Below are positions 1 through 9,007 of a stretch of 64,000 nt of DNA, piece by piece. The translations under genes and the position numbers were made by a program. Each line of letters starts with the position of its first letter. The first letter of the stretch is position 1. Location: positions 62,001-126,000 of the forward strand of contig NZ_AUFQ01000004.1 of assembly GCF_000426585.1 (NCBI RefSeq), in the 5' to 3' direction. This DNA comes from Segatella baroniae DSM 16972 = JCM 13447. GTDB lineage: Bacteria; Bacteroidota; Bacteroidia; Bacteroidales; Bacteroidaceae. A model generated the notes under the pieces. That model searched no databases and was not told the origin of the DNA. It saw only the letters and a program-made list of their open reading frames with translations.

Positions 1-1
1 C

Positions 2-121
2 GGCGACGGCAGGTTCGAAGCCACGATCGTGGAGGTGGGCGACGATGGGCTGCTGGTGCTGCGAGATGGCGACGGCAGGTTCCGGGAATATGAGTTCAGG
101 GAAGTGAAATTTGTATTATAA
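2..121 (+). CDS. birA: C-terminal end of a probable biotin--protein ligase (partial)
   Basis: An open frame enters from the left edge and ends with TAA at 119-121. The 39 visible residues contain IVEVGDDGLLVLRDGDGRF and finish REVKFVL. This alternation of short beta strands with a closing 'EV-F' resembles the small SH3-like C-terminal domain of BirA-type biotin--[acetyl-CoA-carboxylase] ligases, which attach biotin to the carrier domain of carboxylases. The catalytic domain lies outside the window, so the call rests on a short tail. It ends 18 bp before pyrH on the same strand, so the two may be co-transcribed. Confidence 0.5.
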   Translation, partial: GDGRFEATIVEVGDDGLLVLRDGDGRFREYEFREVKFVL

Positions 122-139
122 ATCAATTATCAATACCTC

Positions 140-850
140 ATGGCAAGATTTAAAAGAATATTATTGAAGCTCAGTGGTGAGAGTCTGATGGGGCAACAGC
201 ATTTCGGTATCGACCCGGAACGCCTTGCCGACTACGCCAGACAGATTAAGGAAGTGCACGAAATGGGCGTGCAGATTGGTATCGTGATAGGCGGTGGCAA
301 CATCTTCCGTGGCCTGAGTGGCAGCCAGAAAGGCTTCGACCGCGTGAAAGGCGACCAGATGGGCATGTGCGCGACGGTCATCAACTCGCTGGCGTTGAGC
401 AGTGCACTGGGCGCCATCGGCGTGAAGACAAAAGTGTTGACGGCCATCCGCATGGAACCTATCGGCGAATTTTACAACAAATGGAAAGCCATCGAAGCGA
501 TGGAAGCCGGCTATGTGTGCATCTTCTCGGCTGGAACGGGCAGCCCCTACTTCACCACCGACACCGGAAGTTCGCTCCGAGGCATTGAAATCGAGGCCGA
601 CGTCATGCTGAAAGGCACGCGCGTGGACGGTGTCTACACGGCCGACCCGGAGAAGGATCCGACCGCCACGAAGTTCAAGGACATCGCCTACGACGAAATC
701 TACACCCGTGGATTGAAGGTGATGGACCTCACGGCCACCACCATGTGCAAAGAGAACGACCTGCCCATCTACGTTTTCAACATGGACATCGCAGGAAATC
801 TGAAGAAAGTGATGGACGGCGAGGACATCGGAACGCTGGTACACAACTGA
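140..850 (+). CDS. pyrH: UMP kinase
   Basis: Uridylate kinase of the amino-acid-kinase fold, phosphorylating UMP to UDP with ATP in pyrimidine nucleotide synthesis; cytoplasmic and normally hexameric. The protein is 236 residues, the usual length. Visible family motifs are the N-terminal KRILLKLSGESL phosphate-binding strand, IGGGNIFRG around residue 50, the TGSPYFTTDT loop near 135, and the C-terminal NMDIAGNL segment. The ATG at 140 directly precedes the conserved strand, so the start is secure. A GC-rich inverted repeat at 885-926 follows the stop. Confidence 0.97.
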   Translation: MARFKRILLKLSGESLMGQQHFGIDPERLADYARQIKEVHEMGVQIGIVIGGGNIFRGLSGSQKGFDRVKGDQMGMCATVINSLALSSALGAIGVKTKVLTAIRMEPIGEFYNKWKAIEAMEAGYVCIFSAGTGSPYFTTDTGSSLRGIEIEADVMLKGTRVDGVYTADPEKDPTATKFKDIAYDEIYTRGLKVMDLTATTMCKENDLPIYVFNMDIAGNLKKVMDGEDIGTLVHN

Positions 851-884
851 GCGAAGCCCCTTGTGACGCACCCTTTCACAACCG

Positions 885-930
885 ACGCACCTTGGCGAGC
901 CTGCGACAGAGGCGCCCAAGGTGCGTTCAT
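885..930 (+). terminator. Probable terminator hairpin after pyrH
   Basis: An inverted repeat pairs ACGCACCTTGG at 885-895 with CCAAGGTGCGT at 916-926 (one bulged base lies just inside), followed by a weak TCATGTTT run. It sits between pyrH and the susC promoter. The short T tract makes it a moderate terminator call. Confidence 0.5.
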
Positions 931-998
931 GTTTGGCAACGCTGTATTAAAAAGCGTTAAACACATAAGAATTGTATAAACTTTCATCTGCTTTTTCC

Positions 999-1006
999 TA
1001 TCTTTG
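999..1006 (+). promoter_or_regulatory. Bacteroidetes -7 box upstream of susC-like gene
   Basis: TATCTTTG matches the TAnnTTTG -7 consensus. A TTG lies at 973-975, slightly farther than ideal. The inferred leader to the susC ATG at 1110 is about 100 nt and AT-rich, with no clear riboswitch fold. Confidence 0.55.
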
Positions 1007-1109
1007 TGTCATCTCTTGGCGTAGAGCTTACGTTGACCGAAACCTAAGTAATCGATTCTATACCTTCGTTCTTTTTTTAAATACACTAACCATTTTAACC
1101 TTATTAATT

Positions 1110-4100
1110 ATGATTCTGTGTTGTAAGAAAAAATGGCTGTTGGCTTTATGCCTGGCATTGGGAATGCCTCTGACAGCCGTATCCATGCAAGCCCAGACTG
1201 TGACACAGGCTGAGCAGGTTGTCAACGGCGTCGTGACAGACAGCAACGGGGAGCCGATTATCGGCGCGAGTGTCCGCGTAGGCAAATCCGACAATGGTGC
1301 CGTGACCGACTTGAGCGGCAAGTTCAGGATTGCCAACGTACCGCCTTCGGCCACTTTGACGATCTCGTACATCGGATACGTCACACAGAGCGTTGCCGTC
1401 ACCGGCAAACAGCCCTTGCGGATTGTGCTTTTGGAAGACCAGCGCAGCCTGAATGAAGTTGTCGTCGTAGGCTATGGAACCATGAAGAAAAGCGACATCA
1501 CCGGTGCCATCGCGTCCGTCGGTCAGGGACAGCTGAACAAACAGCCCGTAGCCAACGTGGCTTCGGCCCTGCAAGGCTTGGCTTCGGGCGTATCCGTCAC
1601 GTCAAACTCCGGTTCTCCCGGCTCTTCCTCCACCATCCGCATTCGTGGTGTAGGCACCGTGAACGACGCCGAACCGCTGTACGTGGTCGATGGAATGCCC
1701 GTGACCGACATCAGCTATCTGAGTACATCGGACATCCAGTCGATGGAAATACTGAAAGACGCTTCGGCTTCGGCCATCTACGGGTCCAGAGGAGCCAACG
1801 GCGTCATCCTCATTACGACGCAAAAGGGAGCCGTTGGCAAACCGACCGTCACCTTCAACGCCTATTGGGGCACGAGCAAACTCCTGAACAACCTCGATTT
1901 GCTGACCGGTCCCGAATGGTATGACCTACAGTCGGCCATCAACAAGGTGAGAGCTGCCGAAGGTGTAAACGAGCTGAATCTCAAGTTGGTGGACAGAAAC
2001 ACGTCGACCGACTGGATGAAGGCCATCTCGCGAAGTGCGTTCATGCAGGACTACAGCATAGGCATCAGCGCCGGCAAAGCGGATGACTACAAATACAACC
2101 TCGGCGCGAACTACCTGAAACAGGAAGGAACCATCAAGAAGACCAACTACGAACGCATCAACCTGCGCCTCAACTCGGAAAAGACGGTCATCAAGAACCA
2201 CTTTGTGGTTGGAACAAACCTGTCCATAGCCAAATCGAATTCGGCAGGTATCAATGAGTACAACAATTCCGGACTGTATGACGCCGACTACGGCGTGATA
2301 AGCAACGCCATCCGCGTAGAACCCGTCGTTCCCGCCCAAAAAGCAGACGGCACTTACGGCTCCTCGCCCTACATCGACTATTACAATCCGCTGGCAGACA
2401 TCGTTTATAATGACCAACACGCCAAAGACCTGGCCGTCATTGGCAACATCTATGGCGAAATCGAGTTTTGGAAAGGCTTGAAGTTCAAGAGTAGTTTCGG
2501 CGCGGAAATCAGACGAAACGAAGCTTCCAGCTTCACCCCAGTCTATTACGTATCGAACAGTCAGAAGAATACGGAGAACAGTCTGTACAAAGGACAGGTG
2601 AACGGCAATTACTACACGTTCGAGAATACGCTGACCTTCATCAGGACATTTGCCCAAAAACACCATCTGAACCTGATGGCCGGCTACACCAACGAGTGGG
2701 GAAAGCGCGAGAGCTTTGGCCTGACCGGCCTGCATCTCATCGGTGAGGCACCCAATCTGCGCTATATCGACGCCACCCTAGAACGAAACAAGACCACAGG
2801 CACGAACAACGGTTCGGAGTATGCCATGATTTCGTATCTGGGTCGCATGCACTACGACTTCGACAACCGCTATCTGCTGACCGTTTCCTTCCGACGGGAC
2901 GGCTCGTCGAAGTTCGCCAAGAAGAACCGCTGGGGCAACTTCCCCTCATTTGCCTTGGGATGGAGAATCGACAATGAGAACTTCTTCAAGAAACTGAACG
3001 CCAACTGGATATCGTCATTGAAGCTGAGACTCGGCTGGGGGCAGATCGGCAACCAGAACATCGACAGCTACCTGGACCGCAGTCTGCTGTCGTTGTGGGC
3101 ACAATACGGAGCACTCTTCGGCACCAAGGAGACGCTCTACCAGGGAATAGCCGTAACAAGACTGGGGAATCCCAACATCAAGTGGGAAACCACGGAGTCA
3201 ACGAACGTGGGACTCGACGCGACATTCTTCAACAACCGGCTCATGCTCAGCTTCGAGTATTACTACAAGACCACCAAAGACATGCTCCTGGCAGCTCCCA
3301 TGCCGAAATACATGGGCTACAACTACAACACCTACACCAACATCGGCGCGGCCAACAACCGGGGTATCGAGATGAACATGGAATGGCGCGACAAGGTGAA
3401 AGACTTTGAATACAACATAGGCCTCAACCTTTCTACCATCCGCAACAGAATGACCAAGCTCAACGGCGGCACACCCATCGCGTCGGGCGTTCTCCGGCAG
3501 CAATATGCCACCTACACCAACGAGGGCATGCCCATCGGAGCCTTCTGGGGATATGTCACCGACGGACTGATTCAAACGGAAGAACAGTTGAAGAAAGTCA
3601 AGAAGGCCGGCTTCCAGCCCAATGCGCAGTTAGGCGACGTGCTGTTTGTCGACACCAACAATGACGGCATGCTGAATGAAAAGGACAAACGCATGATCGG
3701 CAATCCGATTCCTGCCGTCATCTATGGCTTCAATGTCGGCATGAGTTGGAAGAACTTCGACCTGAGTCTCCAGTTCGGAGGAACAATCGGCAACAAGATT
3801 TTCAATGCCTTGCGGCTTTATACCTACAGCCTGACGGACATCACCAACAAGGACAAGGCCTTGCTGAACTATTGGACACCGACCAACAAAAACACGAACA
3901 TACCCCGTCTGGCCGCTGCCGACTACAATAACAACAACAGACTCTCCGACCGCTACATTGAAAACGGTACCTATCTGCGCCTGCGCAACGTACAACTGGG
4001 CTACAAACTGCCTGCGACGCTGACAAGAAAGCTCATGCTTCAAAGTGCCCGAATCTATGTCAGTGGACAGAATCTGCTCACTTTCACCAGCTACAGTGGC

Positions 4101-4205
4101 CTGGATCCGGAAGTTGGACAGTCCACTTCATTGACAAGGGGCATTGACTATGGTATCTATCCGCAGTCGAGAGTGATAACCGGAGGTGTAAACATTACTT
4201 TTTAA
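1110..4205 (+). CDS. SusC/RagA-family TonB-linked outer-membrane transporter
   Basis: A 1031-residue outer-membrane transporter that, with its SusD partner, imports a large nutrient (usually a glycan or peptide) in a TonB-dependent way. I chose the ATG at 1110 because it starts a signal peptide (MILCCKKKWLLALCLALG, cleavage near SMQAQ); the frame is open further upstream but without a sensible start. In order: a carboxypeptidase-like regulatory domain (about 35-125, VVNGVVTDSNGEPIIGASV), a TonB-box and plug region (NEVVVVGYGTMKKSDITGAI onward; YVVDGMPVTD; IEVLKDASASAIYGSRGANG-type motif), and a barrel ending in the aromatic GGVNITF. The SusD partner follows after 11 bp. No glycoside hydrolase or dedicated regulator adjoins the pair, so the substrate cannot be inferred. 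Confidence 0.95.
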   Translation: MILCCKKKWLLALCLALGMPLTAVSMQAQTVTQAEQVVNGVVTDSNGEPIIGASVRVGKSDNGAVTDLSGKFRIANVPPSATLTISYIGYVTQSVAVTGKQPLRIVLLEDQRSLNEVVVVGYGTMKKSDITGAIASVGQGQLNKQPVANVASALQGLASGVSVTSNSGSPGSSSTIRIRGVGTVNDAEPLYVVDGMPVTDISYLSTSDIQSMEILKDASASAIYGSRGANGVILITTQKGAVGKPTVTFNAYWGTSKLLNNLDLLTGPEWYDLQSAINKVRAAEGVNELNLKLVDRNTSTDWMKAISRSAFMQDYSIGISAGKADDYKYNLGANYLKQEGTIKKTNYERINLRLNSEKTVIKNHFVVGTNLSIAKSNSAGINEYNNSGLYDADYGVISNAIRVEPVVPAQKADGTYGSSPYIDYYNPLADIVYNDQHAKDLAVIGNIYGEIEFWKGLKFKSSFGAEIRRNEASSFTPVYYVSNSQKNTENSLYKGQVNGNYYTFENTLTFIRTFAQKHHLNLMAGYTNEWGKRESFGLTGLHLIGEAPNLRYIDATLERNKTTGTNNGSEYAMISYLGRMHYDFDNRYLLTVSFRRDGSSKFAKKNRWGNFPSFALGWRIDNENFFKKLNANWISSLKLRLGWGQIGNQNIDSYLDRSLLSLWAQYGALFGTKETLYQGIAVTRLGNPNIKWETTESTNVGLDATFFNNRLMLSFEYYYKTTKDMLLAAPMPKYMGYNYNTYTNIGAANNRGIEMNMEWRDKVKDFEYNIGLNLSTIRNRMTKLNGGTPIASGVLRQQYATYTNEGMPIGAFWGYVTDGLIQTEEQLKKVKKAGFQPNAQLGDVLFVDTNNDGMLNEKDKRMIGNPIPAVIYGFNVGMSWKNFDLSLQFGGTIGNKIFNALRLYTYSLTDITNKDKALLNYWTPTNKNTNIPRLAAADYNNNNRLSDRYIENGTYLRLRNVQLGYKLPATLTRKLMLQSARIYVSGQNLLTFTSYSGLDPEVGQSTSLTRGIDYGIYPQSRVITGGVNITF

Positions 4206-4216
4206 CTGAAATTATT

Positions 4217-5695
4217 ATGAAAACAAATAAACTCATTGCCGGGATTGCGCTTGCAGTCTTGACATCATTCAGCAGTTGTGTCGACTTGGACTTGGAGCCT
4301 TTGGGAAGGGCTACAGCCGGCAAAATGGAAAACGAGGAACAGGCTTTCCTGCGTCTGGCAGCCGTATATTCCGACATGAAGGACTTCCGATATACGTGGT
4401 CTACCATCGCGTTTGGCGACGTTCTGTCCGACGACGCGACATACAGCGGCTCCGACAACGACGCCGCCACGTTCACCTTGATGGAGAACTATCAGTATCC
4501 GGCTGACCATAACGAAATCTTGAACAAATATTCGCAGACCTATCAGTGCATCAACAAGGCCAACCTCGTGATACGCGACTTTGGAGCGGCGGACAAATCC
4601 TTGTTCAAGACCTACAACAGAGACCAAATGATAGGTGAGGCGAAGTTCATTCGCGCCTACTCTTACTTTGAACTGGTGAAGACTTTCGGTGCCGTACCGC
4701 TCTATACGGACGTTCTGGAGCTTGACCACAAGCGGCTCGGACGGTCCAAGGTCGAAGACGTGTATGCCGCCATCGAGAAAGACCTGAATGAAGCGGCAGC
4801 CATACTGCCCTCAAAGAAGGATATAGACATGGCAACCTATGCCGGAAGAATCACCAAGGGAGCCGCTTATGCCATGCTGACACGCGTGTGTCTGTATGAA
4901 AAGAAATACGACCAGGTGAAAGATGCGGCCAAGAAACTGTTTGCCCTCAACGAATATTCACTGGTGGACGACTACAAGTTCCAGTTCCTGCTTGCCGGCG
5001 AACACTGTTCCGAGTCGATTCTGGAGGTGAACATGTACGACTCTCGTACTTTAGGAGCATGGAACGTGAACAACGGAAACCGCCATGTACTGATGTCCAT
5101 GCCCAGGAATCTGACCATCGGATTTGGTGTGGCACAGCCAACGAAGTCGCTCGCCGAAGCCTATGACAAGGCCGGAGATAAGATTCGCAAGCAAGCTACG
5201 CTGCTGTCGAGCCAAGAAGCTGTCGAGATAGAGAAGGCCGCGTATGGAGAAGTGGACCCGTTAACCGGCGACCGAACCGGATTCTACAACCGCAAACTCT
5301 ACCTGAAGCCGGGAGAAAGGGAAGAGAACCGTGGCAACAACCAGCCTTTGAACCATAAACTGATTCGTCTGGCCGAAGTCTATCTCAACTATGCAGAGGC
5401 ATGTGCCTTGACTGGCGACGAGAAAGAAGCCAGGACATACATCAACAAGGTGCGAAACCGTGCGAAACTGGCGGACATCGCGTCGACGGGCGAACAGCTT
5501 TTTGAAGACTTGATGAACGAGCGCCACCTGGAATTTGGCATGGAAGGATTCCGCTTTTTCGATGTGGTGAGAGTCGGCTGGGGCCCCAAGGTCTTCAAGA
5601 ACTTCAAGCAAGGGGCGGAAGTATTGCCCATCCCGCAAATCGAAATCGACATCAGCAAAGGGGAAATCGTCCAAAACCCTGCTCCCAAATCATAA
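4217..5695 (+). CDS. SusD/RagB-family nutrient-binding lipoprotein
   Basis: Surface lipoprotein of 492 residues forming the lid of the preceding SusC-like transporter. The N-terminus MKTNKLIAGIALAVLTSF is a lipoprotein signal with lipobox FSSC, giving an acylated Cys near residue 21. The central region has SusD helical features (GEAKFIRAYSYFELVKTFG) and the C-terminal RagB region contains RLAEVYLNYAEACALTGD and NKVRNRA, then ERHLEFGMEGFRFFDVVR. Only 11 bp separate it from susC, so the two are one operon, terminated by the hairpin at 5817-5875. Confidence 0.95.
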   Translation: MKTNKLIAGIALAVLTSFSSCVDLDLEPLGRATAGKMENEEQAFLRLAAVYSDMKDFRYTWSTIAFGDVLSDDATYSGSDNDAATFTLMENYQYPADHNEILNKYSQTYQCINKANLVIRDFGAADKSLFKTYNRDQMIGEAKFIRAYSYFELVKTFGAVPLYTDVLELDHKRLGRSKVEDVYAAIEKDLNEAAAILPSKKDIDMATYAGRITKGAAYAMLTRVCLYEKKYDQVKDAAKKLFALNEYSLVDDYKFQFLLAGEHCSESILEVNMYDSRTLGAWNVNNGNRHVLMSMPRNLTIGFGVAQPTKSLAEAYDKAGDKIRKQATLLSSQEAVEIEKAAYGEVDPLTGDRTGFYNRKLYLKPGEREENRGNNQPLNHKLIRLAEVYLNYAEACALTGDEKEARTYINKVRNRAKLADIASTGEQLFEDLMNERHLEFGMEGFRFFDVVRVGWGPKVFKNFKQGAEVLPIPQIEIDISKGEIVQNPAPKS

Positions 5696-5816
5696 CGGAA
5701 CAAGTGCCCATGGCCGGGCGCAATTGACGCCCGGCCTACCATCAAGAAAGCAGACCCACCAACAACCTGAACGAAACACATTGCAAACAGGTGGGAATGC
5801 GTGCCACCTCAAGATA

Positions 5817-5875
5817 AACGCACCATGTCAACACCCTGTCAAAATAAAGACAGAGGATGGACATGGTGCGTTTTT
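5817..5875. terminator. Bidirectional terminator between susD and acyltransferase
   Basis: A perfect 13-bp stem (AACGCACCATGTC at 5817-5829 with GACATGGTGCGTT at 5860-5872) runs into TTTTT. The loop holds a smaller CTGTC/GACAG stem. The A-rich left flank lets it work for the minus-strand gene as well. A separate hairpin without a T tract (GGCCGGGCG/CGCCCGGCC) lies near 5714-5738. Confidence 0.8.
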
Positions 5876-5904
5876 CGTTTGCAAGAAAGGATTCAGCGAA
5901 AGCC

Positions 5905-7008
5905 TCACCCAATAATCCACTTGCTTCCCGGCAGATATGAAACGAGCTTTGTCGTGAGATAGCAGCAGACAAAGGTGCTGACGGCCATGCAGGGAATGGC
6001 GGCTACGGTGGGAAGCGAGAGCGTTTCCTTGTAAATCATAACCCAGAAACCAAGCCAGAAGATGTGCATGAGATACATGCCGAAGCTGAGTTTCGACAAA
6101 TCGAGGATGAAACGAGGAGCCGATCGCCCTTGGATGCAAGTAAAGAGCAGGAACGCTCCCGCAGTAAGCATCACGCAATTGATGGTGCAGAATGACCAAC
6201 CTATCTCCAATTCGGGCGTAACCAACAACACGCCCGGTACAGCCTGCACGTAGAACGACAGAATGGTGAGCACCGCTCCGACCAGGGTCAACGCCGTTCC
6301 AACGAACAAACGACGGGTTACCGTCCAATCAAGATGTACCCGAATGTAATGGGCCAGCACCAAATAGCCCAGATAACCGGAGAAATACCACAACATGTGA
6401 TACTTATTCCAGAAGCATTGCCCCCACACTTCACCAAACCAACGGTTCAGATAAGGCATGCACGATGACGCCAAAAACAGCAAGATGAAGAACCGCTCCT
6501 CCTTGGCTGTGGCATTGCGAAGCCAAGGCGACACGATTGGGATGAAGAGATAAAGGCTGATGAGTGGATAGAGGAACCACAAATGGCCTGCCAACGTCGG
6601 GAAATTGAGCGGAATACGGGCAAGATCGGTCAATGAGGTAGACAGGTCTATCTGTCCCCACAACAGGGGCAACGTACTGTAAAGGACCATGAAAACAAGA
6701 AACGGCGGCAACACCCTTGTGAAACGACGGCGATAAAATGCCTTCATGGTCTGTCCATCCTTCATCGGCGCAAGCAAGAATGCCGATACAATCATGAACA
6801 AAGGCACCGACATGCGCGAAAAACCGTCATAGACCGACACCCACAGACGGTCGGCCTCATTGGCAAGCATAGCCTGTGGCCCGGCCATATCCGTGGAACC
6901 GGGGCCTGGATAGTAATTCTCGCTGGCATGTACCAGCATAACCAGAAAGCACGCAAACACACGCACATAATCCAAAAAGACAATTCGGTTGGAAGTTTTT
7001 TCTTTCAT
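5905..7008 (-). CDS. Acyltransferase family 3 membrane protein
   Basis: Integral inner-membrane protein of 367 residues with about ten hydrophobic segments. The N-terminus has the family hallmark RIVFLDYVRVFACFLVMLVHA, and RRRFTRVLPPFL near residue 95 matches the family's R-x10-R-type motif. Members transfer acyl groups (often acetyl) to surface sugars, O-antigen or peptidoglycan. The sequence does not give the acceptor, and no polysaccharide locus adjoins it. It is convergent with the SusC/D operon and shares its terminator. Confidence 0.85.
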   Translation of the reverse strand: MKEKTSNRIVFLDYVRVFACFLVMLVHASENYYPGPGSTDMAGPQAMLANEADRLWVSVYDGFSRMSVPLFMIVSAFLLAPMKDGQTMKAFYRRRFTRVLPPFLVFMVLYSTLPLLWGQIDLSTSLTDLARIPLNFPTLAGHLWFLYPLISLYLFIPIVSPWLRNATAKEERFFILLFLASSCMPYLNRWFGEVWGQCFWNKYHMLWYFSGYLGYLVLAHYIRVHLDWTVTRRLFVGTALTLVGAVLTILSFYVQAVPGVLLVTPELEIGWSFCTINCVMLTAGAFLLFTCIQGRSAPRFILDLSKLSFGMYLMHIFWLGFWVMIYKETLSLPTVAAIPCMAVSTFVCCYLTTKLVSYLPGSKWIIG

Positions 7009-7130
7009 AGGTAATTGATTCTTGCCCGGTGAGAACTCGGGACTTCATTGACAATATCTAATGGTTGGGCCACTTCTGCCTAAAAACAGAGAATGGGTCC
7101 GTCGCCAGAGCCATATATACAAGGAAAAGG

Positions 7131-7406
7131 CTACTCTTCTGTATAATCTACATACTCCCCTTCGTCTTTGGAAAATATCTTTTGGTTGGCTTCTTCGGGA
7201 CTGCGCCGGTCGATGACCGACTCGTGGTCGGACTGACGCCTGCGGTTTTGCCCGCGATAGGTGTTCCGCGCAGCCTCTTCACCGCCCAAGCCACGCTTCA
7301 CCTGCCTGAAGAGGTGGAAGAAAGTCTTGATGATGTTCCAGAAAAACACCACCGCCATGAGCAACATGACAAGGAGAACCAGAGCGAAGAACTTGAGTAA
7401 TATCAT
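7131..7406 (-). CDS. DUF4834-type small membrane protein
   Basis: A 91-residue protein with one N-terminal membrane segment (LLKFFALVLLVMLLMAVVFF) and a charged cytoplasmic tail rich in Arg, Asn and Gln. It resembles the Bacteroidales DUF4834 proteins that commonly follow phosphatidylserine synthase genes. The function is unknown; the context (pssA and psd directly upstream on the same strand) hints at an envelope or phospholipid role. Confidence 0.65.
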   Translation of the reverse strand: MILLKFFALVLLVMLLMAVVFFWNIIKTFFHLFRQVKRGLGGEEAARNTYRGQNRRRQSDHESVIDRRSPEEANQKIFSKDEGEYVDYTEE

Positions 7407-7470
7407 GATTCAATTGTTTTCTTGACATTCAGGGAACGCGAATCACACTCACCAAACTACAGAGAAGCAA

Positions 7471-8187
7471 CTATGCCTTGCACACCTTGTTGGCAAATAC
7501 CGACACGACGACATAGCAGGCGATGACAATCCACCAGGCTTCCAACAGACCGAAAATCGCCAAAAGGACCACGGAGAGGCCGACGAAACCGTATTTCAGT
7601 TCATTGCCTTTCCATCCCCAATGCTTGAACTTCAAGGCAAACATGGGAATTTCGGCCACCAGCAGATAGCAGCTCAGCACAATCAGCAACAACAATATGA
7701 TGACGCCGCCATGCTGATTTTCGAACCAACCATGGCCATAGACCAGCAACGACCCCCAGAAAAGGGCGTTCGCCGGTGTCGGAAGACCGATGAACCCGGT
7801 TGATTGACGCTCGTCAAGATTGAACTTGGCCAGCCGTAAGGCCGAGAAGGCAGCCATCACGAAAGCGAAGAAAGGCAGGATGTCGCGCAAAGGCTCCAGA
7901 AACGAAGGATAATCCAGCGAATACAACTCGAAGAAAACCATCGTAGACGGTGCCAAACCAAATGTAATGTCGTCTGCCAGGGAGTCCAACTCCTTGCCAA
8001 TGGGCGATGAAACATGGAGCAGACGGGCCACCATGCCGTCGAAAAAGTCGAAGACGGCGCCCAGGATGACAAAAGCCAAAGCCAGCGTAGTGTCGCCGGT
8101 AAAAGCAAAGGACGTGGCGATGCAACCCGAAATCAGGTTGCAGCACGTTATACTGTTAGGAATATGTTTTTTGAAGTTCATCGTCAT
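7471..8187 (-). CDS. pssA: CDP-diacylglycerol--serine O-phosphatidyltransferase
   Basis: Makes phosphatidylserine from CDP-diacylglycerol and serine at the inner membrane, the first committed step to phosphatidylethanolamine. The 238-residue protein has several membrane segments and the CDP-alcohol phosphatidyltransferase signature: the conserved Asp/Gly residues in [12 protein letters not shown] and the following [15 protein letters not shown]. Its ATG overlaps the psd stop by 4 bp (ATGA), so I kept the start at 8187; an in-frame ATG two codons on is equally possible. Confidence 0.95.
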   Translation of the reverse strand: MTMNFKKHIPNSITCCNLISGCIATSFAFTGDTTLALAFVILGAVFDFFDGMVARLLHVSSPIGKELDSLADDITFGLAPSTMVFFELYSLDYPSFLEPLRDILPFFAFVMAAFSALRLAKFNLDERQSTGFIGLPTPANALFWGSLLVYGHGWFENQHGGVIILLLLIVLSCYLLVAEIPMFALKFKHWGWKGNELKYGFVGLSVVLLAIFGLLEAWWIVIACYVVVSVFANKVCKA

Positions 8188-8879
8188 CCTTTCAACTTGG
8201 CGATGACGGTCTGGTCACCGGTCGTAGCCTGCCCCATCTTGACACAGACTTCCGTCCCAATCGGCAGATAGACATCGACGCGACTTCCCAACTTGATGAA
8301 GCCCAAGTGCTCGTCGATATAGCAATCCTCGCCCTCTTTGGCATAGGTGACGATACGCCGTGCCATGGCACCGGCTATCTGTCGGCAAAGCACGTCCACT
8401 CCGTCCGGCGTCGTTATCATGATGTCGGCATGCTCGTTCTCCTCGCTGGCCTTCGGAAGCCATGCCTTATGGTAGTTGCCGTCCTTGTGCACCACCGACT
8501 TCACCTTGCCATCCACGGGAAACCAGTTGGCATGCACGTTGAAAAGACTCATGAATATGCTGATCATCAGGCGACGGTCGTGAAAATATTCGTTCTCCTC
8601 CACTTCTTCTATCACGACGATGCGTCCGTCGGCAGGGGCTACGACGAGATGGTCAGTATCATCCGTTTCAGAGAAACAGCGAATGGGACAACGATAGAAG
8701 TTGACGACAACGCCGTAGAGCGCCGTACATAAAACGAGAAAGGACCAGAAGGGAATCTTATTGTCAAGGCGGTATAATAATAGAGCTATCGCTGCGATAG
8801 CAATAAAGCTATAGACGAGCTGATCAGTACCTTCACGATGGATACGTATCTTCTTGAGCTTCTTCTTAATCTTAATCAT
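8184..8879 (-). CDS. psd: Phosphatidylserine decarboxylase (short, archaeal-type)
   Basis: Converts phosphatidylserine to phosphatidylethanolamine. At 231 residues it is the short proenzyme form found in Bacteroidetes. It has two N-terminal membrane segments, [15 protein letters not shown] around residue 85, [16 protein letters not shown] near 115, and the self-cleavage site GS in [13 protein letters not shown] near 210, where the Ser becomes the pyruvoyl group. It heads the psd-pssA-DUF4834 run behind a strong minus-strand promoter. Confidence 0.95.
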   Translation of the reverse strand: MIKIKKKLKKIRIHREGTDQLVYSFIAIAAIALLLYRLDNKIPFWSFLVLCTALYGVVVNFYRCPIRCFSETDDTDHLVVAPADGRIVVIEEVEENEYFHDRRLMISIFMSLFNVHANWFPVDGKVKSVVHKDGNYHKAWLPKASEENEHADIMITTPDGVDVLCRQIAGAMARRIVTYAKEGEDCYIDEHLGFIKLGSRVDVYLPIGTEVCVKMGQATTGDQTVIAKLKG

Positions 8880-8907
8880 AAATGAGGCTTTCGATTCGAA
8901 TCAGTTG

Positions 8908-8939
8908 CAAAGGTAGTGGTTTTTTGTTGCTTCCACAAA
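8908..8939 (-). promoter_or_regulatory. psd-pssA promoter
   Basis: On the minus strand TACCTTTG (complement of 8908-8915) is preceded by TTTG (8936-8939) with a 20-bp gap, a near-ideal Bacteroidetes sigma-ABfr promoter. It lies about 30 bp before the psd ATG and in the gap shared with divergent dnaE. Confidence 0.8.
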
Positions 8940-9007
8940 TTTTTACAATTATTCTTTTGTCAGGTCGGAATTTCGGCGTAACTTAGTGCGCTCAATAGCT
9001 TTTTCAC

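Noticed and set aside
5714-5738. Second terminator after susD
   Set aside because: The 9-bp GC stem has no T tract on either side; the stronger stem at 5817-5875 is the likely terminator.
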